DNA of 51,528 bases from Bacilli bacterium (GCA_023268805.1 JALRKT010000007.1:1-51528), one strand, 5' to 3'. Shown: positions 22,884 to 32,121, counted from the stretch's first letter. The notes: a model not told the origin generated them from the letters alone. Program-made: numbers and translations.

Positions 22884-24467
22884 TTATTCGGGTTGATCTT
22901 TAAACCAATCAATAAATTCATCGTAGGAACTACGACGGTCAATAAAACGATGTTCATCAATGTAGAAGATACGATTGGCAACCGTATTTAATAATTCATG
23001 ATCATGCGAAGAGAAAAGGAGAACCCCTTTATATTGAATGAGTCCTTTATTGAGAGCAGTGATTGATTCTAAATCTAAATGGTTCGTCGGTTCATCCATG
23101 AGTAATACGTTTCCGGCCGTTAACATGAGTTTTGCCATCATGCAACGTACTTTTTCTCCACCCGATAACACCGTTGCCATTTTGAGGGCTTCTTCACCAG
23201 AAAATAACATTCTTCCAAGCCAACCGCGTAAATATGATTCCGCTTGATCTTTGGAATAGGGTCGAAGCCAATCAACGAGTGTGACTTTTTCTTTAAAGTA
23301 CGCTTGATGATCCACTTCAAAATACGTAGGTTGTGCGGTAATCCCAAATTTGTATGAACCTTGATCAGCTCTTTCAAGGCCCATTAAGATGTTCATGAGG
23401 GTCGAAGCCCGTTTTGAGTTATCGGTTATGATGGCCACTTTATCTCCGCGATATAAATCAAAGGAAAGAGGAGAAAATAATCCTTGTTTTGCAAGGCCTT
23501 TCACAAACAAAACATCTTGACCTAAGTCTTTTTCAAATTTGAAATCAATAAAAGGATATCGACGTGTTGAGGGTCGTAAATCTTCTAGCGTTATTTTTTC
23601 TAGTTCTTTTTTACGTGATGTCGCTTGTTTGGATTTACTTGCATTGGCAGAGAAACGGGCGATGAATTCTTGTAATTGTTTCATCCGAGTTTCTTTTTTA
23701 CTATTTTCATCTTTCATTTGTTGTTGAATAAGTTGACTTGATTCGTACCAAAAATCATAATTCCCCACAAATAAGGAAATTTTTCCAAAATCAACATCCA
23801 AAATACGCGTGCAAACCTTATTAAGGAAGTGGCGATCATGAGACACAATAATGACGGTATTTTCGAAGTTAAATAAGAAATTTTCTAACCAATTTGCAGC
23901 AAAGGCATCCAGATTATTCGTCGGTTCATCTAAAATTAAAATATCCGGATTGGCAAATAGAGCTTGGGCCAACAAAACTTTGACTTTTTGTTTACTATCC
24001 AGCGCAGACATTAACTCATCTTGATAAATATCTTTAATACCCAACGCATTTAATAAGCTCCGGGCGTTGGCTTCTGCTTCATAACCACCTTTATCGGAAT
24101 ATTCTGCTTCCAAATCAGCGGCTTTTAATCCATCTGCATCTGAAAAATCAGGTTTGGCATACAAGGCATCAAGTTGTTCACGTAGCTGTTTTAAATGCGG
24201 ATAACCTAACATGACTGCCTCAACTACAGTATAGGTGTCATACGCGTTTTGGTCTTGTTTCAAAATGGAAATACGTTCTTTTTTATCACGGAATACGTCC
24301 CCCGCGGTGGGTTCAATTTCTCCAGAAAGAATTTTTAAAAAGGTGGATTTACCCGCTCCATTGGCCCCAATAATGCCATAACAGTTTCCTTTTGAAAAAC
24401 TAACGGAAACATCTTTAAATAAAACGCGACCCCCAAATTGAAGGGAAACATTACTCACTTCTAACAT
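22884..24467 (-). CDS. ABC-F family ATPase (YkpA/YbiT-like)
   Basis: A 527-residue soluble protein with two ABC domains and no membrane part. First domain: GANGAGKSTFLKILSGEIEPT and LILDEPTNNLDAFAANWLENFL; linker with a basic helical arm (KETRMKQLQEFIARFSANASKSKQATSRKKELEK broken by a turn); second domain: LSGGEKVRCMMAKLM and VLLMDEPTNHLDLESITALN. ABC-F proteins work on the ribosome. The text is closest to the YbiT/YkpA branch of housekeeping members and has no antibiotic-resistance-type long linker. AAGGAG precedes the ATG; it overlaps the SDR gene by 17 bases. Confidence 0.9.
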   Translation of the reverse strand: MLEVSNVSLQFGGRVLFKDVSVSFSKGNCYGIIGANGAGKSTFLKILSGEIEPTAGDVFRDKKERISILKQDQNAYDTYTVVEAVMLGYPHLKQLREQLDALYAKPDFSDADGLKAADLEAEYSDKGGYEAEANARSLLNALGIKDIYQDELMSALDSKQKVKVLLAQALFANPDILILDEPTNNLDAFAANWLENFLFNFENTVIIVSHDRHFLNKVCTRILDVDFGKISLFVGNYDFWYESSQLIQQQMKDENSKKETRMKQLQEFIARFSANASKSKQATSRKKELEKITLEDLRPSTRRYPFIDFKFEKDLGQDVLFVKGLAKQGLFSPLSFDLYRGDKVAIITDNSKRASTLMNILMGLERADQGSYKFGITAQPTYFEVDHQAYFKEKVTLVDWLRPYSKDQAESYLRGWLGRMLFSGEEALKMATVLSGGEKVRCMMAKLMLTAGNVLLMDEPTNHLDLESITALNKGLIQYKGVLLFSSHDHELLNTVANRIFYIDEHRFIDRRSSYDEFIDWFKDQPE

Positions 24468-25392
24468 GCGAAAACTCCTTTTTCAAATATTTTCCTAATG
24501 CATAGGTAAACTTGGCACTTCCTTGAGAAAAGTGCGGTCTTAACGTTAATTTTTTCGGATATCCAAAGCGCTCCCCGGGTCCATTCGGTCCGTAGAATGA
24601 TCCATTAACCGTGAAAGGATGACCCATCGCATACGTCAAAGAAAGCGCACCAGCTTCTGCATCTTGGCTCCAAAAACGAATCCAACCATTTACAAATTTT
24701 GCAAGACTATTCGGGAGTGAATGCGTAATATTCGTGGAAGCAAGTCCAGGATGAACGAGTAAGGCGTGGATATGATCAAGCACCGGGAAATCAAATAGAT
24801 TGAGATTCATTTGAAAAACATGATGAAACATGGCTAATGCTAATTTGGATTTTGCGTATTGCTGCATGCGTGATAAACGTGGATTGAGTAATTCCTCTAG
24901 ATCATTTAGACGCGTATTGTAAGAGGAATACGACCCGACAAAAACCAGTTTCACTTCCTGATTATGTTGATCTAAAAATCCTAACCACTCACGTAGTAAA
25001 TAATAAACATTAATCGCATTCACACCGGTCGTTAAGGGAAAACCTTCCGGAGTCATTTGATCTTTGGGAGGCATAATAATCCCTGCATTCAATAAAACAC
25101 CATCGACTTTGGGATGATGTTGTTTCATCGTTTTCACAAACGCATCAATGTGGGTAAAACTCGACTGATCATAATGAACATACGTGAGTTTAGCATGAGG
25201 AACATCCCGGTAAATGCGTTCCATGGCTTTTTGATTTTTCGCTTCATTGCGAGAAGCCATAATAATATGGGCTCCACGTGATGCTAATTGCAACGCAGAA
25301 AACAAACCAATCCCATCACTTGCTCCGGTAATGACGTAGGTTTTATTCGATAAATCGGCAATATTTTTTTCGAGCCAGTTTTGATAACGCAT
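24451..25392 (-). CDS. Short-chain dehydrogenase/reductase
   Basis: A 313-residue SDR enzyme. The NAD(P) motif is TYVITGASDGIG (near 18-29), with NAG in GVLLNAGIIMPP and the active-site pair in SRMQQYAKSKLALAMFHH (YxxxK). It is of the longer, retinol-dehydrogenase/WW-oxidoreductase-like type; the name reflects similarity only and gives no evidence for a retinal link. The start codon follows an extended -10 (TGA TACAAT) by eight bases with no ribosome site, so the message may be leaderless. Substrate unknown. Confidence 0.82.
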   Translation of the reverse strand: MRYQNWLEKNIADLSNKTYVITGASDGIGLFSALQLASRGAHIIMASRNEAKNQKAMERIYRDVPHAKLTYVHYDQSSFTHIDAFVKTMKQHHPKVDGVLLNAGIIMPPKDQMTPEGFPLTTGVNAINVYYLLREWLGFLDQHNQEVKLVFVGSYSSYNTRLNDLEELLNPRLSRMQQYAKSKLALAMFHHVFQMNLNLFDFPVLDHIHALLVHPGLASTNITHSLPNSLAKFVNGWIRFWSQDAEAGALSLTYAMGHPFTVNGSFYGPNGPGERFGYPKKLTLRPHFSQGSAKFTYALGKYLKKEFSHVRSE

Positions 25393-25400
25393 CGCGGTTT

Positions 25401-25409
25401 ATTGTATCA
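25401..25409 (-). promoter_or_regulatory. Extended -10 box of the SDR gene
   Basis: On the minus strand TGA TACAAT, ending eight bases before the ATG at 25392. Confidence 0.5.
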
Positions 25410-25425
25410 TAAACACGCACTTACC

Positions 25426-26718
25426 TTAATCTTCTTCGTCTTCAATTGCGGATTCGGGTAAGGTCACTTTAATTTTTTCGACGGTGAACTGATCGACTTG
25501 TAAAACTTCAATGGAAATTCCTTCATACGTGAAGGCATCCCCAATTTTTGCAAAATGTCCAAGTTGATCTAAAACCCAACCACTCACCGTGGCGTAATCA
25601 AGATGTTCAGGGAGGTCAAGTTCGAGTAAATCGAACAAATCTTCGATATTCACACGACCTTCAATAAGATATTCACGATCATTTTGTTGAATAATGGGAT
25701 CGAGAATATCATCGGTTTCGTCCCATATTTCTCCGACAATCTCTTCAACAACATCTTCCACCGTTAAAATGCCTTCTGTTCCACCATGCTCATCCACAAC
25801 GATGGCCATATGGCGTTTGCTCGTCTTAAATAAATTTAACGCGTCTTGAATCGGCAAGGTTCGCGGAATAAAGAGCGGTTCATTAAGCAAGGAAGCGATG
25901 GGGGGTGTTTCTTTACTAATTAAGTAAGGATAAAGTTTCTTGGTAGGCAAGATCCCAATAATTTTATCAATCGTCCCATCAAATACAGGAATCCTTGAAA
26001 ATGAAAACGTATCTTGATGATGCAAAAGTTCCTCGGTATCATCTTCGATATTGAAGGCAAAGACATCAACGCGAGGGGTCATAATTTCATACGCTTTTGT
26101 ACTTGAAAAAGAAATGGCAGAACGAATAAGATCGCCTTTCTTTTCATCAATGAGTCCGTCCTCTTCAATTGAATCGACCATCGTTTCTAATTCATCTTCT
26201 GAAAACGATTCCACTCGCGCATTTTTTCGCTTTTCCCATGTCCAAGAAACGAGTCGAACAATCCCAGCAACAATAAAGACAACAGGAGCAAAAAGAAACC
26301 GAATGATACTTACGGGCAACACATAGGCTTTTGCAAGAGCGAATGCATAATTTCGTGAAATGGTTTTTGGCATAATTTCCCCAAAAATAACAATCAAGAA
26401 AAAGGTTAAAATTGCCATGATCAACGACGCGAGTGCTTCGTTTCCATTCATCATTGGTGCTAATATATCAACCGAAATAAGAACAGCCATTGTTGAACTC
26501 ATGATATTGACTAATCCATTTCCAAAGAGCAAAGCCGAAGAATATCCATCAAAGGCATTGGCAATCTTTAATGCGCGCAATGCTTTTCTATCTCCTGCCT
26601 CCGCAGCTACTTCAAGACGGGAACGATTGACAGCCGTATAGGTGATTTCTGAACTTGAAAAAAAACTGGATAAAAGTAAGCCAATCACCATTAAAACAAT
26701 CGGAAGATAATTATTCAT
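25426..26718 (-). CDS. CNNM/CorC family (HlyC-type) membrane protein
   Basis: About 430 residues: an N-terminal CNNM (DUF21) domain with several membrane helices ([33 protein letters not shown]), a CBS pair ([13 protein letters not shown]..., [32 protein letters not shown]) and the C-terminal CorC_HlyC domain. Family members are linked to Mg2+ or Co2+ efflux. I start at ATG 26718, overlapping the preceding stop by eight bases, since upstream in-frame codons lie within the preceding gene. It forms an operon with the paralogue before it. Confidence 0.88.
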   Translation of the reverse strand: MNNYLPIVLMVIGLLLSSFFSSSEITYTAVNRSRLEVAAEAGDRKALRALKIANAFDGYSSALLFGNGLVNIMSSTMAVLISVDILAPMMNGNEALASLIMAILTFFLIVIFGEIMPKTISRNYAFALAKAYVLPVSIIRFLFAPVVFIVAGIVRLVSWTWEKRKNARVESFSEDELETMVDSIEEDGLIDEKKGDLIRSAISFSSTKAYEIMTPRVDVFAFNIEDDTEELLHHQDTFSFSRIPVFDGTIDKIIGILPTKKLYPYLISKETPPIASLLNEPLFIPRTLPIQDALNLFKTSKRHMAIVVDEHGGTEGILTVEDVVEEIVGEIWDETDDILDPIIQQNDREYLIEGRVNIEDLFDLLELDLPEHLDYATVSGWVLDQLGHFAKIGDAFTYEGISIEVLQVDQFTVEKIKVTLPESAIEDEED

Positions 26719-27721
26719 GTTTGCTTTCATGCCGGCTGGGTAAATCCCCCATTTGACCGACAACCTCTTCTAAAATATCTTCCATGGTTACCATACCGAT
26801 AACCTTTTGATGAGCGTCAAGGACAATTCCAAGATGGGTATGAAACTTTTTAAATCCTTCGAATAAATCATCTAGATTAATCTTCGAAGAAATATAGTAT
26901 GGTTTTTTGATGATGTGACGACGATCAAATTGTGGATTTTTCTTGTACTTTTGGAAGAAATTTCTCACGGATATAACGCCAACAATATGTTCCAATTGAT
27001 CCCGGTATATGGGCAAACGTGAATAAGGGGATTGTAATAATTTAATCGCTAAATCCGCATGATAAAAATCATGTTCAGAAATCGCAAACATCTTGTCTAA
27101 AGGCGTAAATACATCTTTAACTGCAGTATCCGAAAATTCTAAAGCAGACTGAATTAGTTCAGATTCCTCTTCTTCTAAGGTTCCTTCTTCGACTTGTTTT
27201 TCAACAATACTGGAAAATTCATCTTCCGTAAGAAGCGGTTCTGGTGGGGCTTTAAAAATTAATTTCACAAATTTTGTCACTAGAGAAAAAACTAGGGTAA
27301 GTGGTAAAAAGATAAATTCAAAAAATTGTAAGATAAACGCAGAAAAAATTGCAATTTGATTCGGAAACGTTCGCGCAAAAGATTTGGGAATGGTGTCACA
27401 AAAAATATAAAAGAGGAACGTTGAAATAATGGTTGAAATAAAGGAGGCAAAAGAGGCATCCTCAAACATCGCAAAAAATACGAATGCAGCGATCGTGGAA
27501 AGTAAAATGGAAACCACATTGGAACCGATGACGGTAATAATCACCGAACGATCAAAGCGTTCAATATAATCAACCGCACGTTGCGCAAATTTAGAATCTT
27601 CTGCTGATACTTTTAAACGAATGAGATTCGCGGCAGCAAAGGCCGTTTCCGTTAATGAGAAGTAACCTCCGACGAGGAGGATGAGAACAAGGGTTAACCA
27701 CTGCAAAGGGTCATCTAACAT
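26711..27721 (-). CDS. CNNM/CorC family membrane protein, second copy
   Basis: A 336-residue paralogue of the downstream gene: N-terminal CNNM domain (LTLVLILLVGGYFSLTETAFAAANLIRLKV) and a CBS pair ending HLGIVLDAHQKVIGMVTMEDILEEVVGQMGDLPSRHE. It stops right after the CBS pair and has no CorC_HlyC domain. Start at ATG 27721: an upstream TTG at 27739 lies inside the -10 box TATAAT (27729-27734), which ends seven bases before the ATG. The pair may form a mixed ion transporter; this is inference. Confidence 0.85.
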   Translation of the reverse strand: MLDDPLQWLTLVLILLVGGYFSLTETAFAAANLIRLKVSAEDSKFAQRAVDYIERFDRSVIITVIGSNVVSILLSTIAAFVFFAMFEDASFASFISTIISTFLFYIFCDTIPKSFARTFPNQIAIFSAFILQFFEFIFLPLTLVFSLVTKFVKLIFKAPPEPLLTEDEFSSIVEKQVEEGTLEEEESELIQSALEFSDTAVKDVFTPLDKMFAISEHDFYHADLAIKLLQSPYSRLPIYRDQLEHIVGVISVRNFFQKYKKNPQFDRRHIIKKPYYISSKINLDDLFEGFKKFHTHLGIVLDAHQKVIGMVTMEDILEEVVGQMGDLPSRHESKHE

Positions 27722-27728
27722 AGCATTT

Positions 27729-27734
27729 ATTATA
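27729..27734 (-). promoter_or_regulatory. -10 box of the CorC-like pair
   Basis: TATAAT on the minus strand, seven bases before the ATG at 27721 and just after the thymidine kinase stop. No ribosome site between. Confidence 0.5.
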
Positions 27735-27742
27735 CACAATTC

Positions 27743-28321
27743 CTAGGATTTTAAAACTTGATGGCAATGGCGACAGCGTGGTTCGTACGCTTCTGAAGCC
27801 CCAACTTTAATAATTGGATCTGAATAGTGCGCAGGTTGACCATTGATAATGCGTTGCGTTTTGGTTGCCGGTGCCCCACACACCACGCAAATCGCCGTTA
27901 ACTTTGTGACATCTTCAGCGATGGTCATCAAGGAAGCCGTCATCATAAAAGGTTCTCCACGAAAATCAGTGTCTAACCCCGCAAGAATGACACGGATGCC
28001 TTTTAACGCTAATTTTTGGGCAATGGGTAAGAGTTCTTTATCAAGAAATTGGACTTCATCGACGGCAACAGCAAAAGTCGTTGAATCGATATAATCCAAC
28101 ATATCTTTGGACTCACGAATGGCGATTGATTTTGTTTTTAAATTCGAATGGGAGACCACTTCGGTTTCAGAATACCGATTATCAATCGCGGGTTTAAAGA
28201 CAATCGTCTTCTTTTTTGCATATTCTAACCGTTTAATTCGGCGAATTAATTCTTCAGATTTTCCGGCAAACATCGGACCACAAATAACTTCAATCCAGCC
28301 TGGACGGGTAATAATTTCCAT
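27743..28321 (-). CDS. tdk: Thymidine kinase
   Basis: A 192-residue type II thymidine kinase of the salvage pathway. Walker A is GPMFAGKS (15-22), the catalytic Glu is in AVDEVQFLD (E89), the lasso region holds GLDTDFRGEPF, and four zinc cysteines are at 145, 148 (CVVC), 183 and 186 (CRHC). The gene starts three bases after the stop of the large 649-residue protein gene and shares its transcript. Confidence 0.95.
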   Translation of the reverse strand: MEIITRPGWIEVICGPMFAGKSEELIRRIKRLEYAKKKTIVFKPAIDNRYSETEVVSHSNLKTKSIAIRESKDMLDYIDSTTFAVAVDEVQFLDKELLPIAQKLALKGIRVILAGLDTDFRGEPFMMTASLMTIAEDVTKLTAICVVCGAPATKTQRIINGQPAHYSDPIIKVGASEAYEPRCRHCHQVLKS

Positions 28322-28324
28322 ATT

Positions 28325-30274
28325 TTAGTCCAAGAATTGTTTCGACCATGGAAGATCAAGGACTTCTTTTTGAGGGAGACCCTTTTTCTTCATCAAATCA
28401 TCAATAAGCACTTTCGCCCGTTTAACGGACAGAGAAGATTTCACTTTGAAAACTAAGGGAATATTTTGATACATTTTTTTATCACTGGCATCGTCAACTG
28501 GAATGGTTGAATCCGCATAATCTTTGGGATCAAGCGCAAGATATAACTTCAATCCTTTTCCTGCAATCGCAATTTTAACGTATTCTTCTTTGTGTAGGCG
28601 GAATATATCGCCGACGCTTGAAACGCGAGATTTAACTCGAAAACTTAATAAATAATTCTTTAGTTCATCGTAATGTTGACGTTGTTCTAGAGATGCCAAC
28701 TTCATGCGATCTTGGAATGAAATACGAATAATTTTCTTTTTGCCTGTCCGTGTAACTTTCGAATCAGGAGGTAAAACAGATTTAAATTGATCCTCAGGTG
28801 CAATTTCTGTCACTACCGGTAAAACTTGCGCCACGGTATTTTCTTTTTTACCTTTTTTCGCTTTTGGTTTGATTGCCGTTTCTTGTGTAACCACGGGTTC
28901 ATCTACAATCGATTCAGGCACGACACTTGGTTCTGATTCAACCACCGGTTCTGGTTCAGGCATCGAATCCGTCACCGTCTCGATGATGGGTTGCGGAACA
29001 GGGTCTTCTAACGGAACTGATTCAACCGGAGGCGTTGGGGCCAAAGCGAATTTTGCCAACATGTCTTGCAACTCATCGCGCGTTACAAATTGATTCGATG
29101 AAGGAATGAGAGGAGCGACCATAGCTTTGATCTTTTCTTCTTGCGGTTCGCCTTGAGTAAGAGATGCCAACGCACTTGCGAGTTCTTCTTTCGTAACAAA
29201 TGAAGCGGTGTCTTTAGGGTTTGAAGAGGATTCACCTGCTTGTACTTTTTGTTCAACGTGTTCAAGAGCTTGTACGGTTTGATTTTCAATCTTTTCGTTA
29301 ATCATGGTATCAATGACTTCACGATTGAGGGCATCGTACTTAATGAGTTCTTCATTAATGAGCGAAGTTAAGTCTTCTTTTTGTTGTGCCAATAAACGGG
29401 ATAATTCTTGTTGGAATAAATCATGAATCATCGTTTTAATTTGGTCAGCGTCTAATGCACTAGTGCCATTTTTACTAGAAACCGGAGACGTTTCTGGTTG
29501 AGGGGTAGACGGTGGATTTTGGGCTAATTGAGCCCGAATAATCGTCCGGATTTTTTCCTTCATGGCAACGACTGTTTCACGAGCTTTGATTTCTTCAAGT
29601 TGTCGTTTTGTGTCAAGGGGAGGTGTTTGAACAATCGCTTGAGGCTGTAACATCGGGACTGCTTGTACTTCTGGTGAAGGTTTTACAACAGGAGGAACTT
29701 GAACCGATATTTGATTGGGAACAACAAATCGTTTTAATTCATCGGCCAAACGATCTTCTTCAACTTCCGGAACGGAAATAGGTTTATTAAGCGTTGGTTT
29801 TACTTTTGCAGGTTGACGAATAAAGGAAAGGAGTAAGAACAAAAAAGATAAGATCGATAAGCCCACGAAAGCGAGTAAACTTGCAGAAATTGCTAAGACA
29901 ACGATACCACCCGCTGTTAATCCATCAATGATGGAAGAAAGCAAAGAAGGATCGATTAACGCGGAAACTAAAACTATGAGTGTTAATGAAAGATGAATGA
30001 GAAAGGAAAATGCGGAAAAAAGGCGCAATTGAAAAAGTAATTTAAAAAACGCAAGTAAGACAGCAATAAAATAAAGACCAACCGCCCCTAAATAGAGCAA
30101 ATAGGTTAAATCTGTGGAAAAAGCCAATAAATATTGAATACTTCCCTCATAAGAAGTAATTAACGTATCTAAGGTTGTGTTGACGTTAAAACCGTTTTGA
30201 TAAGCAATACCACCTGCATAAATGAGTAATGCAAACCAACTTAAGGATAAAAGGAATCCAACAAACTTTTTCAT
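28325..30274 (-). CDS. Large membrane and coiled-coil protein of unknown function (649 aa)
   Basis: An unusual multi-part protein. Residues 1-170 hold about four membrane helices (the first possibly a signal anchor). The next 320 residues are low-complexity: Pro/Glu/Val-rich linkers alternate with predicted helices, including repeated fragments of the type VTREEL/VTKEELASALASL and KIKAMVAPLIPSSN. The last 150 residues form a compact basic domain (KIIRISFQDRMKLASLEQRQ, LKNYLLSFRVKSRVSSVGDIF, then GKGLKLYLALDPKDY, and PLVFKVKSSLSVKRAKVLID). I have seen this C-terminal pattern in uncharacterised Bacillota proteins but know no function. GGAGG precedes the ATG. Followed by tdk. Confidence 0.75.
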   Translation of the reverse strand: MKKFVGFLLSLSWFALLIYAGGIAYQNGFNVNTTLDTLITSYEGSIQYLLAFSTDLTYLLYLGAVGLYFIAVLLAFFKLLFQLRLFSAFSFLIHLSLTLIVLVSALIDPSLLSSIIDGLTAGGIVVLAISASLLAFVGLSILSFLFLLLSFIRQPAKVKPTLNKPISVPEVEEDRLADELKRFVVPNQISVQVPPVVKPSPEVQAVPMLQPQAIVQTPPLDTKRQLEEIKARETVVAMKEKIRTIIRAQLAQNPPSTPQPETSPVSSKNGTSALDADQIKTMIHDLFQQELSRLLAQQKEDLTSLINEELIKYDALNREVIDTMINEKIENQTVQALEHVEQKVQAGESSSNPKDTASFVTKEELASALASLTQGEPQEEKIKAMVAPLIPSSNQFVTRDELQDMLAKFALAPTPPVESVPLEDPVPQPIIETVTDSMPEPEPVVESEPSVVPESIVDEPVVTQETAIKPKAKKGKKENTVAQVLPVVTEIAPEDQFKSVLPPDSKVTRTGKKKIIRISFQDRMKLASLEQRQHYDELKNYLLSFRVKSRVSSVGDIFRLHKEEYVKIAIAGKGLKLYLALDPKDYADSTIPVDDASDKKMYQNIPLVFKVKSSLSVKRAKVLIDDLMKKKGLPQKEVLDLPWSKQFLD

Positions 30275-30379
30275 ACTATAGCCTCCACGATTTTTATAAG
30301 ATTATTGTAGCAAAAACCGAGTTTTTATTATAGTAAAGTTTCATTCCTGGAAACGACGATCAAAATCATTATCTTTAAG

Positions 30380-30409
30380 TTGTCAAAAGCATCTCAATTT
30401 GTTTATAAT
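30380..30409 (+). promoter_or_regulatory. Promoter of tRNA-Gly
   Basis: TTGTCA (30380-30385), 18 bases, TATAAT (30404-30409), 11 bases before the tRNA. Confidence 0.8.
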
Positions 30410-30420
30410 AAATGAGCACT

Positions 30421-30494
30421 GCAGGTGTAGTTCAATGGTAGAACACAACCTTGCCAAGGTTGATACGCGGGTTCGATTCCCGTCACCTGCTCCA
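30421..30494 (+). tRNA. tRNA-Gly (anticodon GCC)
   Basis: Acceptor GCAGGTG/CACCTGC, D arm GTTCAATGGTAGAAC, anticodon loop TTGCCAA (GCC), T loop TTCGATT, discriminator T, encoded CCA. Single-gene unit with promoter and terminator. Confidence 0.96.
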
Positions 30495-30502
30495 GTGATA
30501 TC

Positions 30503-30531
30503 AAAAAAGCTCTCCAAGGAGAGCTTTTTTT
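30503..30531 (+). terminator. Terminator of tRNA-Gly
   Basis: AGCTCTCC-aa-GGAGAGCT (30508-30525) followed by seven T. Confidence 0.9.
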
Positions 30532-30593
30532 GCATCTTGACTTTCAATCCATGCAACTTAGGATCAAAAAATGACAAAATGCCTACTTTAGGC

Positions 30594-30599
30594 TACACT
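30594..30599 (+). promoter_or_regulatory. -10 box of the LytTR/DUF3021 operon
   Basis: ATGACA (30571-30576), 17 bases, TACACT (30594-30599). Only six bases separate the -10 box from the ATG at 30606, so the start of transcription should fall on the start codon. Confidence 0.6.
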
Positions 30600-30605
30600 T
30601 ACGAT

Positions 30606-31049
30606 ATGAAAATTCGCTGGTTAACGAGTTCAAGAAGTGAGGATGATATCGAAATCGAAATTCGGTCTCCTGAAAATCATCCCCAAAAAGCAGTCTTAGA
30701 AAAAATGCTTTCCCATTTAGAAGGTTTTGCGATTGGTGAGAAAAACAATCAACAATTCCGCATCTTTTATAAAGATATTTATTACGTTGATTATCGCCAA
30801 GATCAAGCCATCATTCATACCAAATCGGAAACGTTTTACAGCCATTATCGCCTTTATGAAGTCGAATCGTTTTCCTCACTCTTTGTAAGAATTCACAAGA
30901 GTATCGTGGTGAATATCACTAAAATAAAATCGTTTCGATCAACGTTTAACGGGAAGCTTGAAGTCACGCTTCTTCAAGGAGAAAATCTTGAAATCTCTCG
31001 AAGTTATGTGAATGCGTTGAAACAAGCGCTCAAGGAGAATCCATTATGA
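30606..31049 (+). CDS. LytTR-domain transcriptional regulator
   Basis: A 147-residue DNA-binding protein without a receiver domain. The C-terminal LytTR domain shows the usual blocks: FYKDIYYVDYRQDQAIIHTK, FYSHYRLYEVESF, LFVRIHKSIVVNITKIKSF and LEISRSYVNALKQAL. I reject a longer frame that would start inside tRNA-Gly. It overlaps the next gene (DUF3021) as ATGA, the standard LytTR-DUF3021 pair of Bacillota, in which the membrane protein is thought to control the regulator and the pair autoregulates. No signal is known. Confidence 0.9.
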   Translation: MKIRWLTSSRSEDDIEIEIRSPENHPQKAVLEKMLSHLEGFAIGEKNNQQFRIFYKDIYYVDYRQDQAIIHTKSETFYSHYRLYEVESFSSLFVRIHKSIVVNITKIKSFRSTFNGKLEVTLLQGENLEISRSYVNALKQALKENPL

Positions 31050-31465
31050 AAAAATTATTCCTACGCTTTGCAATTGTATTTACATTAACGAATTTTATCT
31101 CGTTTTTCATCGGTCTTATTGCCCTTCGTTTTGAGCAATTTGAACTTTCTCATCCCCCGATCATTTTTCTGGGAACCGTGATCATTTCAACTTTAATTTC
31201 ATTGAGTATTAGTATTTATAAGTCCACGTGGGGTAATGGCATTTTTAATGTAATACTTGCCTACTTTTTAACAGCCCCGGTTCCCTTTATTTTACAGTTT
31301 ATGTACCGTAATTTACTGTTTCGTTTCATTCGTGGGATTTATATCTTGCTTGGGATTTATGTGTTCTTCTATACACTCTTCATTCTTTATCATCACGTCA
31401 AAAACAAACAATCTCAAACCGATTTAAATGCCTTAATTCATAAGAAAAAACCGAACAAAGACTAA
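31046..31465 (+). CDS. DUF3021 family membrane protein
   Basis: A 139-residue protein with four predicted membrane helices (about residues 6-26, 37-57, 68-87, 97-118) and a short basic C-terminal tail. Size, topology and ATGA coupling to a stand-alone LytTR regulator identify it as DUF3021, probably a membrane-bound modulator of that regulator. Its stop overlaps the stop of the convergent NERD-like gene (31462-31465), with no terminator between. Confidence 0.85.
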   Translation: MKKLFLRFAIVFTLTNFISFFIGLIALRFEQFELSHPPIIFLGTVIISTLISLSISIYKSTWGNGIFNVILAYFLTAPVPFILQFMYRNLLFRFIRGIYILLGIYVFFYTLFILYHHVKNKQSQTDLNALIHKKKPNKD

Positions 31466-32112
31466 CGTTTTTTCGCTTTTTTAGAGGGCTTATTTTCTAG
31501 GTTCATCGCATGAATATCTAATACAGCTTTGGAAATTTTATCCAATTCAAAAGGAGGAACATCCCTCTTTTCAAACGCTTGAATAAATTTTTCGATATGA
31601 CGAATATTTAAAATAAATTCTTGTTTATCACTTTCAGGAATACGATGAATCATCGCATCATTATTCACTAAAATTATCGATACAAAGAGCGATTGATCTA
31701 ATCCCGTGACAAGGGATAATTTTTCAATTCGCTGTTTTTGGACTAAAAAAGGGTTCGCAATAAAACGATACGTCGCATCCCGATGCCGAAAATCATAATA
31801 TTGCCATTCTTGATCTTGTGGTTTTCCAAGCAAGCCACCATGAAAATAAAGATCCTTTATCGCATAAATATACTTGTCACCAAAATAGAGGTGATCAATA
31901 ACCACATCTTTATTTCCAGGTAATTTCACATGAACATCCGGGATAAGAAAATGATCTTCATAGGTCGCGACTTTAAATAAAACACGATTAAAAATGGTAT
32001 TGAGGCGTGTTTTGACATAACGCCATTTCAAAGATGGATACAGTAAAAAAAGTCCACTGATCATAATCAGGGCAATCAAACTAAAGACAATGATCAGTTG
32101 AAGTTGCGTCAT
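31462..32112 (-). CDS. Membrane-anchored NERD-like protein
   Basis: A 216-residue protein with one N-terminal membrane helix (about 5-27), then a domain resembling NERD (nuclease-related domain): NKDVVIDHLYFGDKYIYAIKDLYFHGGLLG...EWQYYDF. NERD proteins have Asp...Glu-x-Lys; here the Asp (VIDHL) and Lys (AIKD) are present but the Glu is Ala, so nuclease activity is doubtful. C-terminal part is helical and ends in a Lys-rich tail. It lies nine bases after deoD. Function unknown. Confidence 0.55.
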   Translation of the reverse strand: MTQLQLIIVFSLIALIMISGLFLLYPSLKWRYVKTRLNTIFNRVLFKVATYEDHFLIPDVHVKLPGNKDVVIDHLYFGDKYIYAIKDLYFHGGLLGKPQDQEWQYYDFRHRDATYRFIANPFLVQKQRIEKLSLVTGLDQSLFVSIILVNNDAMIHRIPESDKQEFILNIRHIEKFIQAFEKRDVPPFELDKISKAVLDIHAMNLENKPSKKAKKR

Positions 32113-32121
32113 GTCGTCATT

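Noticed and set aside
24451-25392. SDR enzyme as retinal/retinol dehydrogenase serving the rhodopsin
   Set aside because: Only general SDR motifs are visible; similarity to the retinol dehydrogenase-like group says nothing about substrate, and the rhodopsin lies 5 kb away in another unit.
30399-30605. Longer N-terminus for the LytTR regulator
   Set aside because: It would start upstream of and read through tRNA-Gly and its terminator; the promoter and the family N-terminus support the ATG at 30606.
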